In this document: in pieces, positions 24,930-35,129 of the stretch
Layout of the letters: every line of letters begins with the position of its first letter
Position numbering within the stretch: the stretch's first letter is position 1
Source: DCFW01 sp963790715
GTDB lineage: Bacteria > Bacteroidota > Bacteroidia > Bacteroidales > Bacteroidaceae
Direction: 5' to 3'
DNA: 64,000 nucleotides
NCBI GenBank assembly: GCA_963790715.1
Contig: CAWBPN010000018.1
Span: 372,001-436,000, forward strand
Position numbers and translations under genes: made by a program
The notes under the pieces: generated by a model
Database searches by the model: none
What the model saw: the letters and a program-made list of their open reading frames with translations, nothing else
What the model was told of the DNA's origin: nothing

Positions 24930-27128
24930 TTACCATCTAATAGTAACATAAATACCATCAGGGTCGTTTTCAAAATTCAGTAAACAAGTTTTGCTTTTTG
25001 CATCCCATTCTTTAATTGCATTTTTGATAATACAGCCTTTAGTATCTTTAATCATAATCTGTTTTGGCTTATTGGGCAATAAAATACGCATTACATCGGT
25101 TGTATTTTTAGGACTCTTAGTAATAAATGCATAACTGTTTTTTGTATGCGATTCATTATATACGCGTGATGCAGCAGCAAGCACCTGAACTTTCTTCGGA
25201 TCAGAAACACGATTAATATCATATAAAAAGGCTTGTTCGCCTGCATTCACTCTTTTCTCAGTCAATATTGGCAATGCCGGATCAAAAAGATCTATTAATA
25301 ATCCTTTTACAATATATGGCTTATCACTTATTGTTTTTTCATCAAGAACCGATATTAAATCGTATGAGCCTCTCTCCAAATAAAATGAATTCTTAAATTT
25401 AAGTACTCCGGCCTTAGCATCATTTTCATAAGAATACTTGACAATCGATATTAAATCGGTATCACAGTTTTTTGCCATGACATATTCTTTCGGATCTCTG
25501 CGAATAACATAAACGACACCATTCCCATATTTATAACGTCCGGCTTTTGCTCCTCTTGGAATACCCATCAACTGAAATAAATGGTCTGAAGGTGCCTTAT
25601 AATTATTCCCTTCTTTATTCCACCATTCCGATACTGTTTGAAATGGATCATTGTCTTGTGAACTATATATCAAGGCACCGCCATTCTTTACCCAATCAGC
25701 TATGTATTTATGTGCTTTGCTGTCTAATGGCTTCATGTTGGAATATGACATCAATAATACCTTAGTGCCTTTCAATGTCTCAGGATAAGAAACATTTTCC
25801 AAATGTACGATATGCACAGGTACACCTCTTTCCAATAAGGGCAATGCCAATCCATAAAAATCAGACAGTTGTGGATCACTATAACCGTCTAATGGTTTTG
25901 GAGTACGCTGAAACATTAACGAATTCGACATCAATACACTAATACCTTGTGAACCGCTCACCTTATTATTCGACAGATGCATTTGGTTCAATGAATTAAC
26001 CATAACCTGCATTTGTGTCGAATAAAAGCGAGGTATATGTTCTTTTACGTTACTGTGCGCGCTTGTATTGTATAATCCTTCGTATATCCTGTCAGGCCAT
26101 GGCATTACTTCATAATTATTGATATTGGGGTAAAGCAATTCCGCAGTAAACGTAGCTTGGTAATTCTTTTTATAATCACTCCAGTCACGTGGATAATCCT
26201 CTACCGGATCAGTGAGGAAAAACATTTTTCTTTTAGTAGGTGACGTCATTGATTCCATGCAGCCATACTCTAAAAAAGCATTATCAAATACGCGCTCTTT
26301 TAATTCTCCATTAAAATAATTCGGTTCACGTGATGTCCCTGTCCAAACCTGTGCAATATAACCGTCAACACATGGAAGTGAAGCAAGACTTGCTTCCGGA
26401 CTTACGATTTGCCATTGCGAATAATTAAGCAAAGAATGTGTAGCTACATAACAACGGACATTCATACCTTTTGCCTTGCCGTATGCCTTAGCATAGCTGA
26501 AACATTCATTCAATGCCCTATAATAAAGATAATATTTCAATTTGTTAGAAAGATACGTATTCTCGGCAGATTCATATTGAGGACGCCAATCAAAGCCGTA
26601 ATAATCCTTCCATTCTTTCTTAAAGGCCGTACTATAGCCGCTTCGTGCCCAAAACTCAGGTTCTTCTAAGAATATTGCATCTATGCCTTCATCTATAACA
26701 CGCTTAATAACAGCTTCTTTCATATATTTCAAATAATTCATAGTAGGCACAATATAAGGAACCATTTCCCCATGCCATATAGTATCACCTTCTCGCGTAA
26801 CTTGTCCTTCATCCAAATGGCTTTTACCATCCCATTTTCCTGTAAAATAGTCTTGATATTCGCCCCAAGCTATGCCGGTCATAAAATGAGTAATATATCC
26901 TTTATCGCGCCAACTTTTAACACGTTGTTCAAAAGACATATTCTTGTCATCCTTTGTACCATAAACAATAGAAATATCCGATCTTACATCTGTTAGTGGT
27001 TTCCAATACGAACTTGTTTGGAAACAGGTATTTTCTCTTTTAGGCTTAATGTTTACTGCTTTTGAATAGCTGTTGACAGACAAGAACAGAAATGCCACGA
27101 AAAAGTATGATTTATAAAAGACATTCAT
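24930..27128 (-). CDS. Putative glycoside hydrolase with TIM-barrel-like N-terminus, family unassigned
   Basis: A 732-residue secreted protein (signal peptide to about residue 22). The first 330 residues look like a GH-A-type barrel: FMTGIAWGEYQDYF, IDAIFLEEPEFWARSG (Glu 155-158, where a beta-4 acid/base would sit), and VDGYIAQVWTG. Residues about 390-560 resemble the glutaminase-like trimerisation domain of GH42 (SDFYGLALPLLERGVPVHIVHL, LLMSYSNMKP, WVKNGGALIYSS), and a beta-sandwich-like tail follows. This three-part plan is like GH42 and related families such as GH164, but I cannot assign it. Context argues for a glycosidase acting on the mannan-type glycan. Confidence 0.55.
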   Translation of the reverse strand: MNVFYKSYFFVAFLFLSVNSYSKAVNIKPKRENTCFQTSSYWKPLTDVRSDISIVYGTKDDKNMSFEQRVKSWRDKGYITHFMTGIAWGEYQDYFTGKWDGKSHLDEGQVTREGDTIWHGEMVPYIVPTMNYLKYMKEAVIKRVIDEGIDAIFLEEPEFWARSGYSTAFKKEWKDYYGFDWRPQYESAENTYLSNKLKYYLYYRALNECFSYAKAYGKAKGMNVRCYVATHSLLNYSQWQIVSPEASLASLPCVDGYIAQVWTGTSREPNYFNGELKERVFDNAFLEYGCMESMTSPTKRKMFFLTDPVEDYPRDWSDYKKNYQATFTAELLYPNINNYEVMPWPDRIYEGLYNTSAHSNVKEHIPRFYSTQMQVMVNSLNQMHLSNNKVSGSQGISVLMSNSLMFQRTPKPLDGYSDPQLSDFYGLALPLLERGVPVHIVHLENVSYPETLKGTKVLLMSYSNMKPLDSKAHKYIADWVKNGGALIYSSQDNDPFQTVSEWWNKEGNNYKAPSDHLFQLMGIPRGAKAGRYKYGNGVVYVIRRDPKEYVMAKNCDTDLISIVKYSYENDAKAGVLKFKNSFYLERGSYDLISVLDEKTISDKPYIVKGLLIDLFDPALPILTEKRVNAGEQAFLYDINRVSDPKKVQVLAAASRVYNESHTKNSYAFITKSPKNTTDVMRILLPNKPKQIMIKDTKGCIIKNAIKEWDAKSKTCLLNFENDPDGIYVTIRW

Positions 27129-27225
27129 AATTATAATATTTCGATTAAGATATTCATATAAAATAAATAACTATTGGACTATCTAATTTTAATAAAAACC
27201 CCTTTTGCTTCCTTTGTAAACTAGA

Positions 27226-27289
27226 ACATTTATTACATACAAAAATAAGGCTTCATCCCTAAATAGTAAAGGGATGAAGTCCTTTTAAC
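27226..27289 (-). terminator. Repeated hairpin element, copy 2 (after the DUF1735 gene)
   Basis: AAGGCTTCATCCCT (27247-27260) pairs with AGGGATGAAGTCCTT (27270-27284) with a single bulge, followed on the minus strand by TTATTTTTG. It would terminate or attenuate transcription after the susC-susD-DUF1735 genes. Similarity to copy 1 extends over about 64 bp. Confidence 0.7.
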
Positions 27290-27317
27290 ATATAGACATT
27301 CAGTTTATATTAAAAAC

Positions 27318-28340
27318 TTACCACTCAATTGCTTGGTCTTCATCAGGAATTTCAGTGTTAATCTTACGTTCAAGAGTTAAAGAGCCTTTTACTTCATAAG
27401 TAACATCAGATCCTGGTACAGCAGTGTAATCTGTATATTCATAATCAATATTATTGATTACAACATATCGGTGCTTCAAATATGGTTGAACAGCGTCCAT
27501 TTCTTCTTCAATATGAAAAGAAGCTTCCTTATTGTTCGTAAAATTAACATTCGGATTATCGCAGCGAAATGTAACTATGCCCTGATCAGTCCCGCTAAAA
27601 ATTGCATAAATCTTGTAACTGGCTCGATCTTCACGGTTCTCATCGACAGTTCCGGCGTAGAAAAAAATCGTTGAATCATTTACAACATAACCGGTAACTT
27701 CGCTTTCAACAATAGAACCATTTCCTTCATCTCCTTTGATATAATTCAATAAATTAGTTCCTGAATACACTCCGGAATAACTATTGAACGGATAAATTCT
27801 TAGTAAAGCCTTTTTATAATTCTTACGAGGATTTGACTTGTAATCATAAGAGGAACTGTCAGCTACTGTAATCGGTAGTACCCATTTTTCAGACATATCA
27901 ATGCTTCTGAAATCGAAACCGATATCAAGCAGACCTAAATCTTCACCTTTTTTTATTCCTATAGTATCCGAAAACGAAGCATAGTTTTTCATGTTTGTAT
28001 AATAAAGATCAGTACGATTCTGGAAACGAGCTATATTTAATATACTTAATGTATCAGGATCCAAGGCTACGTGCACCAATATGTTTCGTTCATTGGTTTT
28101 TGATCCACTGACTATTACCGGTAGCTCATAATTTGATCGTCCATCTCCATAGATGTACTTACCTGTAGTATCTTTACGACTATAAGGAACATATATTGCC
28201 GTTACTCCAGTACCACTATCTATCGTAGAGCCCAAACCAATATATTGTGTAAATTGTTCGTCTTTCCATTCATCGTTACACGATGTCCCTAACAAGACTA
28301 ATGTTATTAGGACAATTGAGGTATATATTATCTTTTTCAT
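27318..28340 (-). CDS. DUF1735-type surface glycan-binding lipoprotein
   Basis: A 340-residue lipoprotein (LLGTSC, lipidated Cys at residue 21) followed by CNDEWKDE, an acidic stretch typical of the Bacteroidetes surface-export signal. The N-terminal half has the DUF1735 (BT_3987-like) pattern NERNILVHVALDPDTLSILN. The C-terminal half is a lipocalin-like beta domain of the kind annotated DUF4361 or DUF4973 (SYSGVYSGTNLLNY). Such proteins follow susD in mannan and N-glycan loci and are thought to bind glycan at the surface. It starts 24 bases after susD. Confidence 0.75.
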   Translation of the reverse strand: MKKIIYTSIVLITLVLLGTSCNDEWKDEQFTQYIGLGSTIDSGTGVTAIYVPYSRKDTTGKYIYGDGRSNYELPVIVSGSKTNERNILVHVALDPDTLSILNIARFQNRTDLYYTNMKNYASFSDTIGIKKGEDLGLLDIGFDFRSIDMSEKWVLPITVADSSSYDYKSNPRKNYKKALLRIYPFNSYSGVYSGTNLLNYIKGDEGNGSIVESEVTGYVVNDSTIFFYAGTVDENREDRASYKIYAIFSGTDQGIVTFRCDNPNVNFTNNKEASFHIEEEMDAVQPYLKHRYVVINNIDYEYTDYTAVPGSDVTYEVKGSLTLERKINTEIPDEDQAIEW

Positions 28341-28364
28341 ATATTGTCAATTTTAAATATTAAA

Positions 28365-30413
28365 TCAATATGATGTCCATCCCGGTTCTTGAGTCAAACG
28401 TTTGTTATATTGTAACTCGCTGTGTGATATAGGCCAGAAATACATTTTAGATGTAAATGTAGATTGTAAATCAGATTCTTTTACCGGTACATAAAAATTA
28501 TCCCTATTCGCTTCATCCATTAACACATTGCAACCATAAATTGGAAGAGATTCTTCTACCTCTGCATCTTTCCAGCGACGGAGGTCATAATATCGTTTCC
28601 CCTCGCCCATCAACTCAATATAACGCTCACGTTTCAATGCTTTGCGAAGCAAATTTTGACTTGCATAAGTAGTAGCTGAATAGTCTGGCAAACCTGCTCT
28701 AATGCGGACAGGACGAACACCTTTTTTTATTTCAGATATATCTCGACTAATGGTATATACACTCGTGCTATCCCAAGAATTGATCGTATAAGTATTATTA
28801 ATCTCGTTCAAGGCTTCGGCATAAAGCAATAAAATATCAGCATAACGAATAGCAGGCTCTGGCTTTGCTAATCTATTGTTCGGAATATCTGAAGGATGGA
28901 CATATTTCTTAATACCTATACCAGTGCGCAAATGAAATGGAGAGTTCATATAACCGTCACCACCACCACGATAATAGAACGTCTGGATGTTACGTTCCGA
29001 AGAATCAGAGTTGTATAAATAATTCCATACTGCACCACTATATGCAACAGAAGCATAAAAACGAGGCTCACGATTTGCATATTGTAATGAGACATTTGCT
29101 CCTAAAGGTTTATAAAGACCTGCATCTACATCCGATTGTGTTGTAAAACCCGTCACGCGTTCCGAACCGTCTCCACGTCCTATCTCTTTATCTTTACCTG
29201 GACAATCATTACCATCATTCATATAATAAGCATCACACATCTTCTGGGTCATACCATGCGTATTCCAACCTCCAAAATCACGAGGCATCTGATGCAGAAC
29301 TAATGCCTCAATACCATCGCCACTAGTCGTCGGTTGATTTCCCCTAGTAAAAATTAATTCAGGATCATCCACTGCTGAGACTGCTCCATCAAATAAATTA
29401 CGATATGATTTGAAAGGATCAATATTTTTCCATCCATTAGGCCAATCATTATTTGAAAAATCAGCGTTATACGGAGGAGTGATTGTAGGAGGATCTTGCG
29501 GTCCGTTATCCGATGTTGTAAAAGATGCATGATATAAGTCATATACACCTAGTCCCATAACATCTTTACAAGCTGCAGCTGCTTTTGCCCATTTCTCTTC
29601 ATTGTAAACAGGAGAAAGAAGTCTATTACCTTTATCATCAACGAATGCCTTTGCAAAATCGTCGTTATTTCCATTTGCCAACGGGCTTGCCGCAAAAATC
29701 AAAGCATATGCGCGTGCAGCTAATGCAGCCCCTTTAGTAGGACGACATATATCATTAGGGCCTCGTTTTGTATACTGTATTTCATGCGCTGCCTGTACCA
29801 TTTCACTACTAATGTAATCAGCAACAGAATCATACGAGCTGCGTGGCGTAGCTATTGCATCGTAACTTTCATTGTAATCGACACCTTCATCAGGCATTAA
29901 AGGCACCGGACCGTACTTGCGCAGTAAAAGCCAATAGTAATAGGCTCGGACAAAACGAGCTTGACCTTTGCAATCTATTCTTTCTTTTGCAGTCATTGCC
30001 GTATTCATATCAATATTATGAATAAAGATAGAAGCTTGGTAAATGCCTTTGTAACACATTCCCCATGCCCCATTATAATCATCTTCAGTATAATTACCCA
30101 AATGAAAGTTATTATACGTTAGTTGACCGGCATCGCTTGGATCATATTTTACATCACGATCACCAAAATACATATCATCGGCGAAGCAGTGTAGACTTGT
30201 ACCAACAGCCTTACTACAAACATCAGCATTTTGATTCGACAAAAAAGAATAAGCATGTGCTAACCATTCTTCCGACATAGTCTTGCTTGTAAAAACCGTC
30301 TCAAGCGTCGTACGACCCTGAAAATATTTGTCTGAGTCCAAATAATTAGAGCATGAAGACATGAGAACTGCTCCAAAGGCTATTAGTAATACTATCGAAA
30401 AATTCTTTTTCAT
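28365..30413 (-). CDS. SusD/RagB-family surface glycan-binding lipoprotein
   Basis: A 682-residue lipoprotein (MSSCSNYLDSD: Cys at residue 21 then acidic residues). Tetratricopeptide-like helices include KGQARFVRAYYYWLLLRKYGPVPLM, the signature of the SusD/RagB family, and the C-terminus has ERYIELMGEGKRYYDLRRW. It forms the lid of the SusC transporter and captures oligosaccharides at the cell surface. It lies 10 bases after susC. Length is above the roughly 550-residue prototype because of insertions in the ligand-binding face, common for complex glycans. Confidence 0.95.
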   Translation of the reverse strand: MKKNFSIVLLIAFGAVLMSSCSNYLDSDKYFQGRTTLETVFTSKTMSEEWLAHAYSFLSNQNADVCSKAVGTSLHCFADDMYFGDRDVKYDPSDAGQLTYNNFHLGNYTEDDYNGAWGMCYKGIYQASIFIHNIDMNTAMTAKERIDCKGQARFVRAYYYWLLLRKYGPVPLMPDEGVDYNESYDAIATPRSSYDSVADYISSEMVQAAHEIQYTKRGPNDICRPTKGAALAARAYALIFAASPLANGNNDDFAKAFVDDKGNRLLSPVYNEEKWAKAAAACKDVMGLGVYDLYHASFTTSDNGPQDPPTITPPYNADFSNNDWPNGWKNIDPFKSYRNLFDGAVSAVDDPELIFTRGNQPTTSGDGIEALVLHQMPRDFGGWNTHGMTQKMCDAYYMNDGNDCPGKDKEIGRGDGSERVTGFTTQSDVDAGLYKPLGANVSLQYANREPRFYASVAYSGAVWNYLYNSDSSERNIQTFYYRGGGDGYMNSPFHLRTGIGIKKYVHPSDIPNNRLAKPEPAIRYADILLLYAEALNEINNTYTINSWDSTSVYTISRDISEIKKGVRPVRIRAGLPDYSATTYASQNLLRKALKRERYIELMGEGKRYYDLRRWKDAEVEESLPIYGCNVLMDEANRDNFYVPVKESDLQSTFTSKMYFWPISHSELQYNKRLTQEPGWTSY

Positions 30414-30423
30414 AACCTTATAT

Positions 30424-33400
30424 TTATAAATTAAAAGTTAAACCCATAGTTATTGTCTTTGCCAACGGATATGTTTCACCTCTAGGATCCGCTGTTTCGG
30501 GATCCCAATACTTAAATTTAGCCCATGTTATCAGATTTGTACCTGTAACATATATACGAACATTATTTGTATGAAACCTCTCGGTAATTGACTTAGGTAA
30601 TGTATAACCTATATCCAAATTTTTTAGACGAAGATAGCGACCGTCACGTAACCAGTAAGAAGAAGTCTGTTGGTTATTATTATCACCGCCATAACTAAGA
30701 CGTGGATAAGAAGCATTAGGATTTTCAGTTGCGAGATTACCTGAAATATCAGCAGATATCCAACGATTATCAAGCATACTCTTAAATATATTCCCCCAAT
30801 TACTCTCACTAAATGCATATACGCACTTACCATATATAGGGAAGGTACACTTACCGACTCCTTGAAAGTGAATATTAAAATCGAACCCTTTCCAAGAAAG
30901 TGAAGCTCCTAAACCATAAGCTAAATTAGGTGTACTGGTAGAACCAATTGCAACTACGTCATTACCATCTATAACACCATCACCATTGACATCTTTATAT
31001 TTAATATCACCGGGTTGTACTGTACCAAACTGTTGCTTAGGATTATTACGAATATCGTCGTAATCTTTGAATAAGCCTAATGCTATTAACCCTTTCTGTT
31101 GATTTACACGATATCCACGTTTGTATTGATATGAATAGACTTCATTTTCTTCATCTTCATTCAATACTTCGTTTTTGCTATATGTAATATTACCACGAAC
31201 TGTTAAATCGACTTGATCTATTCTCTTTTTGAATGTAAAATTACCATCAAAACCTTTAGAACTAACAGCACCTACGTTAGCACTTGGATTACTCTCCAGA
31301 CCTGTGATTGCAGGTAAATAATTGCGTACCATATAAATTCCCGTACGTTTTTCGTGGAAATAATCTATCGTTGCTGAAAGATTGTCATGAAACAAAGAAA
31401 GATCAATTCCTGCATCGTCTTTTGTAGACATTTCCCATGTAACATAGGGAGATGACACTTGAGAATAATAGGCACCATTGAATGAATTGGGAGTTGCTGA
31501 GGATCCAAAATTATATCCGCTACCTCCCTCCGAAATAGTTGATAAATAAGGGAATCGGTTACTATCACCTAAATTATCATTACCTACTTTACCATGTGAA
31601 TAACGAATTTTAAACATATCTATCCACTTAAAGTTATTTGAAATGAATTTTTCTCCAGTCAAATTCCATGCAACTGAATAAGCAGGGAAGAATCCGAATC
31701 TATGTCCTTTTGCAAAGTTTTCAGAACCTGTATAGCCAAAGTTGAAATCAAAGAAATAACGCATATTGTAATTATACGTGAATCGTCCAGCCAAGCCCTG
31801 GTTACGTCGAGATACACCATTTTTAACGTCACTACCGATATTCTCAGTTTGGACTTTAGAATCTTGTGTATATCTTAAAGTAACACCAGTATTATGAACT
31901 TTTAAAAAAGAGCGATTATAATTCAGCAACAAATCAATAAATTCACGACGATCGCCTGAGTTGTCACTACTTTGAGTCATAGGTTGAGCCGTATATACGT
32001 GATCCCATATTATATTACCATTTGCATCACGCCCATTGGCTTTGTACATATCAGGCCACTGACGACGGTAAATATTATTGTAATTGTTTGTATCATATCC
32101 AAAACGTCCTGTGAAATTAAGTCCCTTCGTGATAAAACCAAGATCCTGGTCTAATTGCATATTCGTTTGAATGCTATTATCCCAGTTTTCATTATAACCG
32201 GTCTGTGTAGCAGCTATCCATGGGTTCATCTGATTAACATTTCGCCACCTCATGGGTATGTACCCATTAGAATAAACTACTGGAGTAGCAACTGCGTTAT
32301 ATCCGAATAACTCACCCCACTCGTTATCATCTCCCAATCCTGGACTGTTACGCTTATCCAACCATCCGGCAAGCCCAAACTCTAAACGCGTAGTCTTTGT
32401 AACATCAACATCAACATTCATACGATAGTTCCAACGCTTATAATTGGCATTTGTATTATAATCTTTTTTCAAAGTATCGTCTGTTTTATACATTCCTTGA
32501 TCTTCAGTATAAGCTACAGAGACATAATATCTGGCAGTAGAACCACCACCGTTAATATTAAGATTGGCACGATAGCTACCTGCTCCGTTTTTTAATATTA
32601 ATTTCGACCAATCTACATTTGGATAGAAATCAGGATCCAGTCCATCTTTTATAAGTTCTAATTCTACAGGTTGATAAATGACACCTATGTCACGAGTGGT
32701 ACAAGCCTCATTAGCTAAATTAGCATAAGTATAACCATCTACAAATTTTGGAGTAATTGTACGTGTATTATAAGATGTTTCCACTTGGGCACTAATATTT
32801 ACCTTACCGGCTTTACCGTGTTTAGTCGTAATTAATATAACGCCATTAGCTCCTTTCGATCCATAAATTGCCGTTGCCGCAGCATCTTTCAATACTGTAA
32901 ATGATTCGATATCATTAATATTGATATCATCTATATTATCACGCTCGAATCCATCTACCATTATAAGAGCACTACTACTGGCACCGAATGTAGCAATGCC
33001 TCGAACCCAGAATTCTGAAGTGTTTTTTCCTGGTTGACCGGATGTTTCCATCGCCAAAATACCAGGAACGTTACCTATCAAAGCATTTGAAAGACTTGAT
33101 GTAGGATATTGCTTCAAATCTTCAACATTAACGGTGGTAACAGCACCGGTCACACTCACTCTCTTTTGAGTTCCCATGCCATTTACTACGACTTCGTTAA
33201 GAGCATTTGATTTTATTTCTTTCATCTTTATATTAATGACATGCTTATCTTTTACGAATACTTCTACATTTTCATACCCTAAAAATGAAAATATTAGCGT
33301 GTGATATGGTTCCATTTTAAGTTTATATGTTCCCTTTAAATCTGTAGCAGTACCTAAACCTACGACATCTTTTACTATAACATTCGCACCTATCAGCGGT

Positions 33401-33504
33401 TCATTGTTCTCATCTGTCACCGTACCCCTCACAACGACTTGTTGCGCTAATACATTCAATGAAATGCCTATCATAAAGACAAGTATAATTATACCTTTTT
33501 TCAT
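30424..33504 (-). CDS. SusC/RagA-family TonB-dependent outer membrane transporter
   Basis: A 1026-residue protein with a signal peptide (to about residue 21), a carboxypeptidase-regulatory-like N-terminal domain (VVVRGTVTDENNEPLIGANV), a plug domain (about residues 105-230, with GANGVILITTKHGKAGK) and a beta-barrel ending in GLTFNL. It imports oligosaccharides across the outer membrane, powered by TonB. It is preceded by an IPT/TIG lipoprotein gene and followed by susD. Confidence 0.97.
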   Translation of the reverse strand: MKKGIIILVFMIGISLNVLAQQVVVRGTVTDENNEPLIGANVIVKDVVGLGTATDLKGTYKLKMEPYHTLIFSFLGYENVEVFVKDKHVINIKMKEIKSNALNEVVVNGMGTQKRVSVTGAVTTVNVEDLKQYPTSSLSNALIGNVPGILAMETSGQPGKNTSEFWVRGIATFGASSSALIMVDGFERDNIDDININDIESFTVLKDAAATAIYGSKGANGVILITTKHGKAGKVNISAQVETSYNTRTITPKFVDGYTYANLANEACTTRDIGVIYQPVELELIKDGLDPDFYPNVDWSKLILKNGAGSYRANLNINGGGSTARYYVSVAYTEDQGMYKTDDTLKKDYNTNANYKRWNYRMNVDVDVTKTTRLEFGLAGWLDKRNSPGLGDDNEWGELFGYNAVATPVVYSNGYIPMRWRNVNQMNPWIAATQTGYNENWDNSIQTNMQLDQDLGFITKGLNFTGRFGYDTNNYNNIYRRQWPDMYKANGRDANGNIIWDHVYTAQPMTQSSDNSGDRREFIDLLLNYNRSFLKVHNTGVTLRYTQDSKVQTENIGSDVKNGVSRRNQGLAGRFTYNYNMRYFFDFNFGYTGSENFAKGHRFGFFPAYSVAWNLTGEKFISNNFKWIDMFKIRYSHGKVGNDNLGDSNRFPYLSTISEGGSGYNFGSSATPNSFNGAYYSQVSSPYVTWEMSTKDDAGIDLSLFHDNLSATIDYFHEKRTGIYMVRNYLPAITGLESNPSANVGAVSSKGFDGNFTFKKRIDQVDLTVRGNITYSKNEVLNEDEENEVYSYQYKRGYRVNQQKGLIALGLFKDYDDIRNNPKQQFGTVQPGDIKYKDVNGDGVIDGNDVVAIGSTSTPNLAYGLGASLSWKGFDFNIHFQGVGKCTFPIYGKCVYAFSESNWGNIFKSMLDNRWISADISGNLATENPNASYPRLSYGGDNNNQQTSSYWLRDGRYLRLKNLDIGYTLPKSITERFHTNNVRIYVTGTNLITWAKFKYWDPETADPRGETYPLAKTITMGLTFNL

Positions 33505-33531
33505 ATAATATTAGTATTTATTCTTTTTTAC

Positions 33532-35016
33532 TTACTTTTCTAGTGAAATTGTCCGGATTGTGCGGCCTACGGTATCTAGAATATAGAATATATTATTCTT
33601 TTCATCATAAGCAAGACCTGTTACATCACGAAAACGAGCTTGTGTGCGTAAAGCTCCATTATCAGTTCCCCAAGCATTATTATCGCCAACTTCAGAGGCA
33701 CTTCCACGTCCTGCATAAGTTGTTACCATTCCGTCAGGAGTTAGACAACGGATACAAAAATTTAGATTATCCGTAAAATAAAAATCATATGTATCTTCCT
33801 TACCTGCTGCTACATAATCTGGGTTTTTAACAAAAACACCTTGATACGGGCGATGCATTCTAGCGCTAGTACCGACACCGTCTACCCAATTTTCTTGACC
33901 TATTTGTCCAGCTACAATATATGGAGGAGCAAAACTTTTTGTTGCTTCATTATAATCTGTACGAAGAATATAATCCCGATTGAGGACTACAATATAAGCG
34001 TACTTGCCGGAAGGATGGATAAAAATTTTGAATTCCCAACTTACATCTTGAATCGTAAATAACTGAGTATAATTGCCATCGGCATAATCTGGTTTCCATA
34101 TTCCCCCATTTGCAATTGTCTGAAAGTATTTGTTCATATCCAAACGAAAAACTTGTCCACGCTCATAACTATTAAAATATAATTCTCCATTTATCGGATG
34201 AATGGATGCTCCATTGCACTGTTTATAAGCTGCCAACACATTTACATTAGATTCATTGGTGAACGTACTATCTGCATTACGTTTTACAATGAAGACGCTC
34301 GGAGTTGTTCCAGTGCCTTCATCAGCATCAGTTGCTATTAACATATATTTACCATCTACTGTAAAATCGACACTGCGCAATCGTCTGTTACCAAACGAAG
34401 AAGCTGACATAGGCGTTGAAAGCACTTTTTTTGTCAAATCCAACATTTGAAGATCACCCCAATCATTACATAAATATAAATGATCTTTAAACCAAGGGTC
34501 GAATTTTAAAATACCGTCATTACGGAAACCACAACATGTTGCAAACGGGCCATCTTGCCAACCTTGATCATCATTCTGATTTCGATAACCACACAATGTC
34601 CCTACCACCATAGTTTTATCATAAATAAATCTAGTTGAAGCAGTATCGGTTTGTGCATTAGCACTATCACCGACAGAAACCTCAATCTTGCCTGAAAAGG
34701 CTTTTGAAGGAACAAAACAATAAAGAGTATGCCCTTTTACATTTATAAGTGTAGCCGGTATGCCACCTATCTTTACTTTAACCAAAGATGTATCCGTCCC
34801 GAAATTTTCTCCGGTAATAACCAATTTTTGGTCTGCACCTCCCTCTTTGGGAATAAAACTAGAAACCACAACAGGTTTAGCAGGATTATAAGCTTCATTT
34901 TTGTCGCTAACTATGTCATCATTACTTTTGCAACTCGTTACGTTGAGAGCAATAACATTAACAATCAATAACAACAAAAAGCCAAATACCTTTTTTCTCT
35001 TTCTGTGTTTAAACAT
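33532..35016 (-). CDS. IPT/TIG and NHL-like propeller lipoprotein
   Basis: A 494-residue protein with a lipoprotein signal (NVTSCKSNDD, Cys at about 29; the acidic residues suggest surface export). Residues about 48-130 are an IPT/TIG immunoglobulin-like domain (SSFIPKEGGADQKLVITGENFG). The rest is a beta-propeller with NHL/SMP-30-like repeats (FATCCGFRNDGILKFDP, LAYDEKNNIFYILDT). Similar proteins accompany SusCD pairs and are thought to bind glycan. It is the first gene of the minus-strand operon, ahead of susC, which is an uncommon order. Confidence 0.8.
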   Translation of the reverse strand: MFKHRKRKKVFGFLLLLIVNVIALNVTSCKSNDDIVSDKNEAYNPAKPVVVSSFIPKEGGADQKLVITGENFGTDTSLVKVKIGGIPATLINVKGHTLYCFVPSKAFSGKIEVSVGDSANAQTDTASTRFIYDKTMVVGTLCGYRNQNDDQGWQDGPFATCCGFRNDGILKFDPWFKDHLYLCNDWGDLQMLDLTKKVLSTPMSASSFGNRRLRSVDFTVDGKYMLIATDADEGTGTTPSVFIVKRNADSTFTNESNVNVLAAYKQCNGASIHPINGELYFNSYERGQVFRLDMNKYFQTIANGGIWKPDYADGNYTQLFTIQDVSWEFKIFIHPSGKYAYIVVLNRDYILRTDYNEATKSFAPPYIVAGQIGQENWVDGVGTSARMHRPYQGVFVKNPDYVAAGKEDTYDFYFTDNLNFCIRCLTPDGMVTTYAGRGSASEVGDNNAWGTDNGALRTQARFRDVTGLAYDEKNNIFYILDTVGRTIRTISLEK

Positions 35017-35103
35017 AATTTTTAATTTTAAATTTTAAAGCTGTCCTAACAATAATCTTTATACCTCCAATAATGGAACTAACTTTCATCTCGTTTCACC
35101 ATG

Positions 35104-35111
35104 CAAAATAA
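35104..35111 (-). promoter_or_regulatory. -7-like element of the IPT/TIG-susCD operon
   Basis: Read on the minus strand it is TTATTTTG, like the TTnnTTTG found for the GH76 gene, and 18 nt downstream of repeat pair B1. Confidence 0.5.
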
Positions 35112-35129
35112 AAGTATATAAAGATAAAA

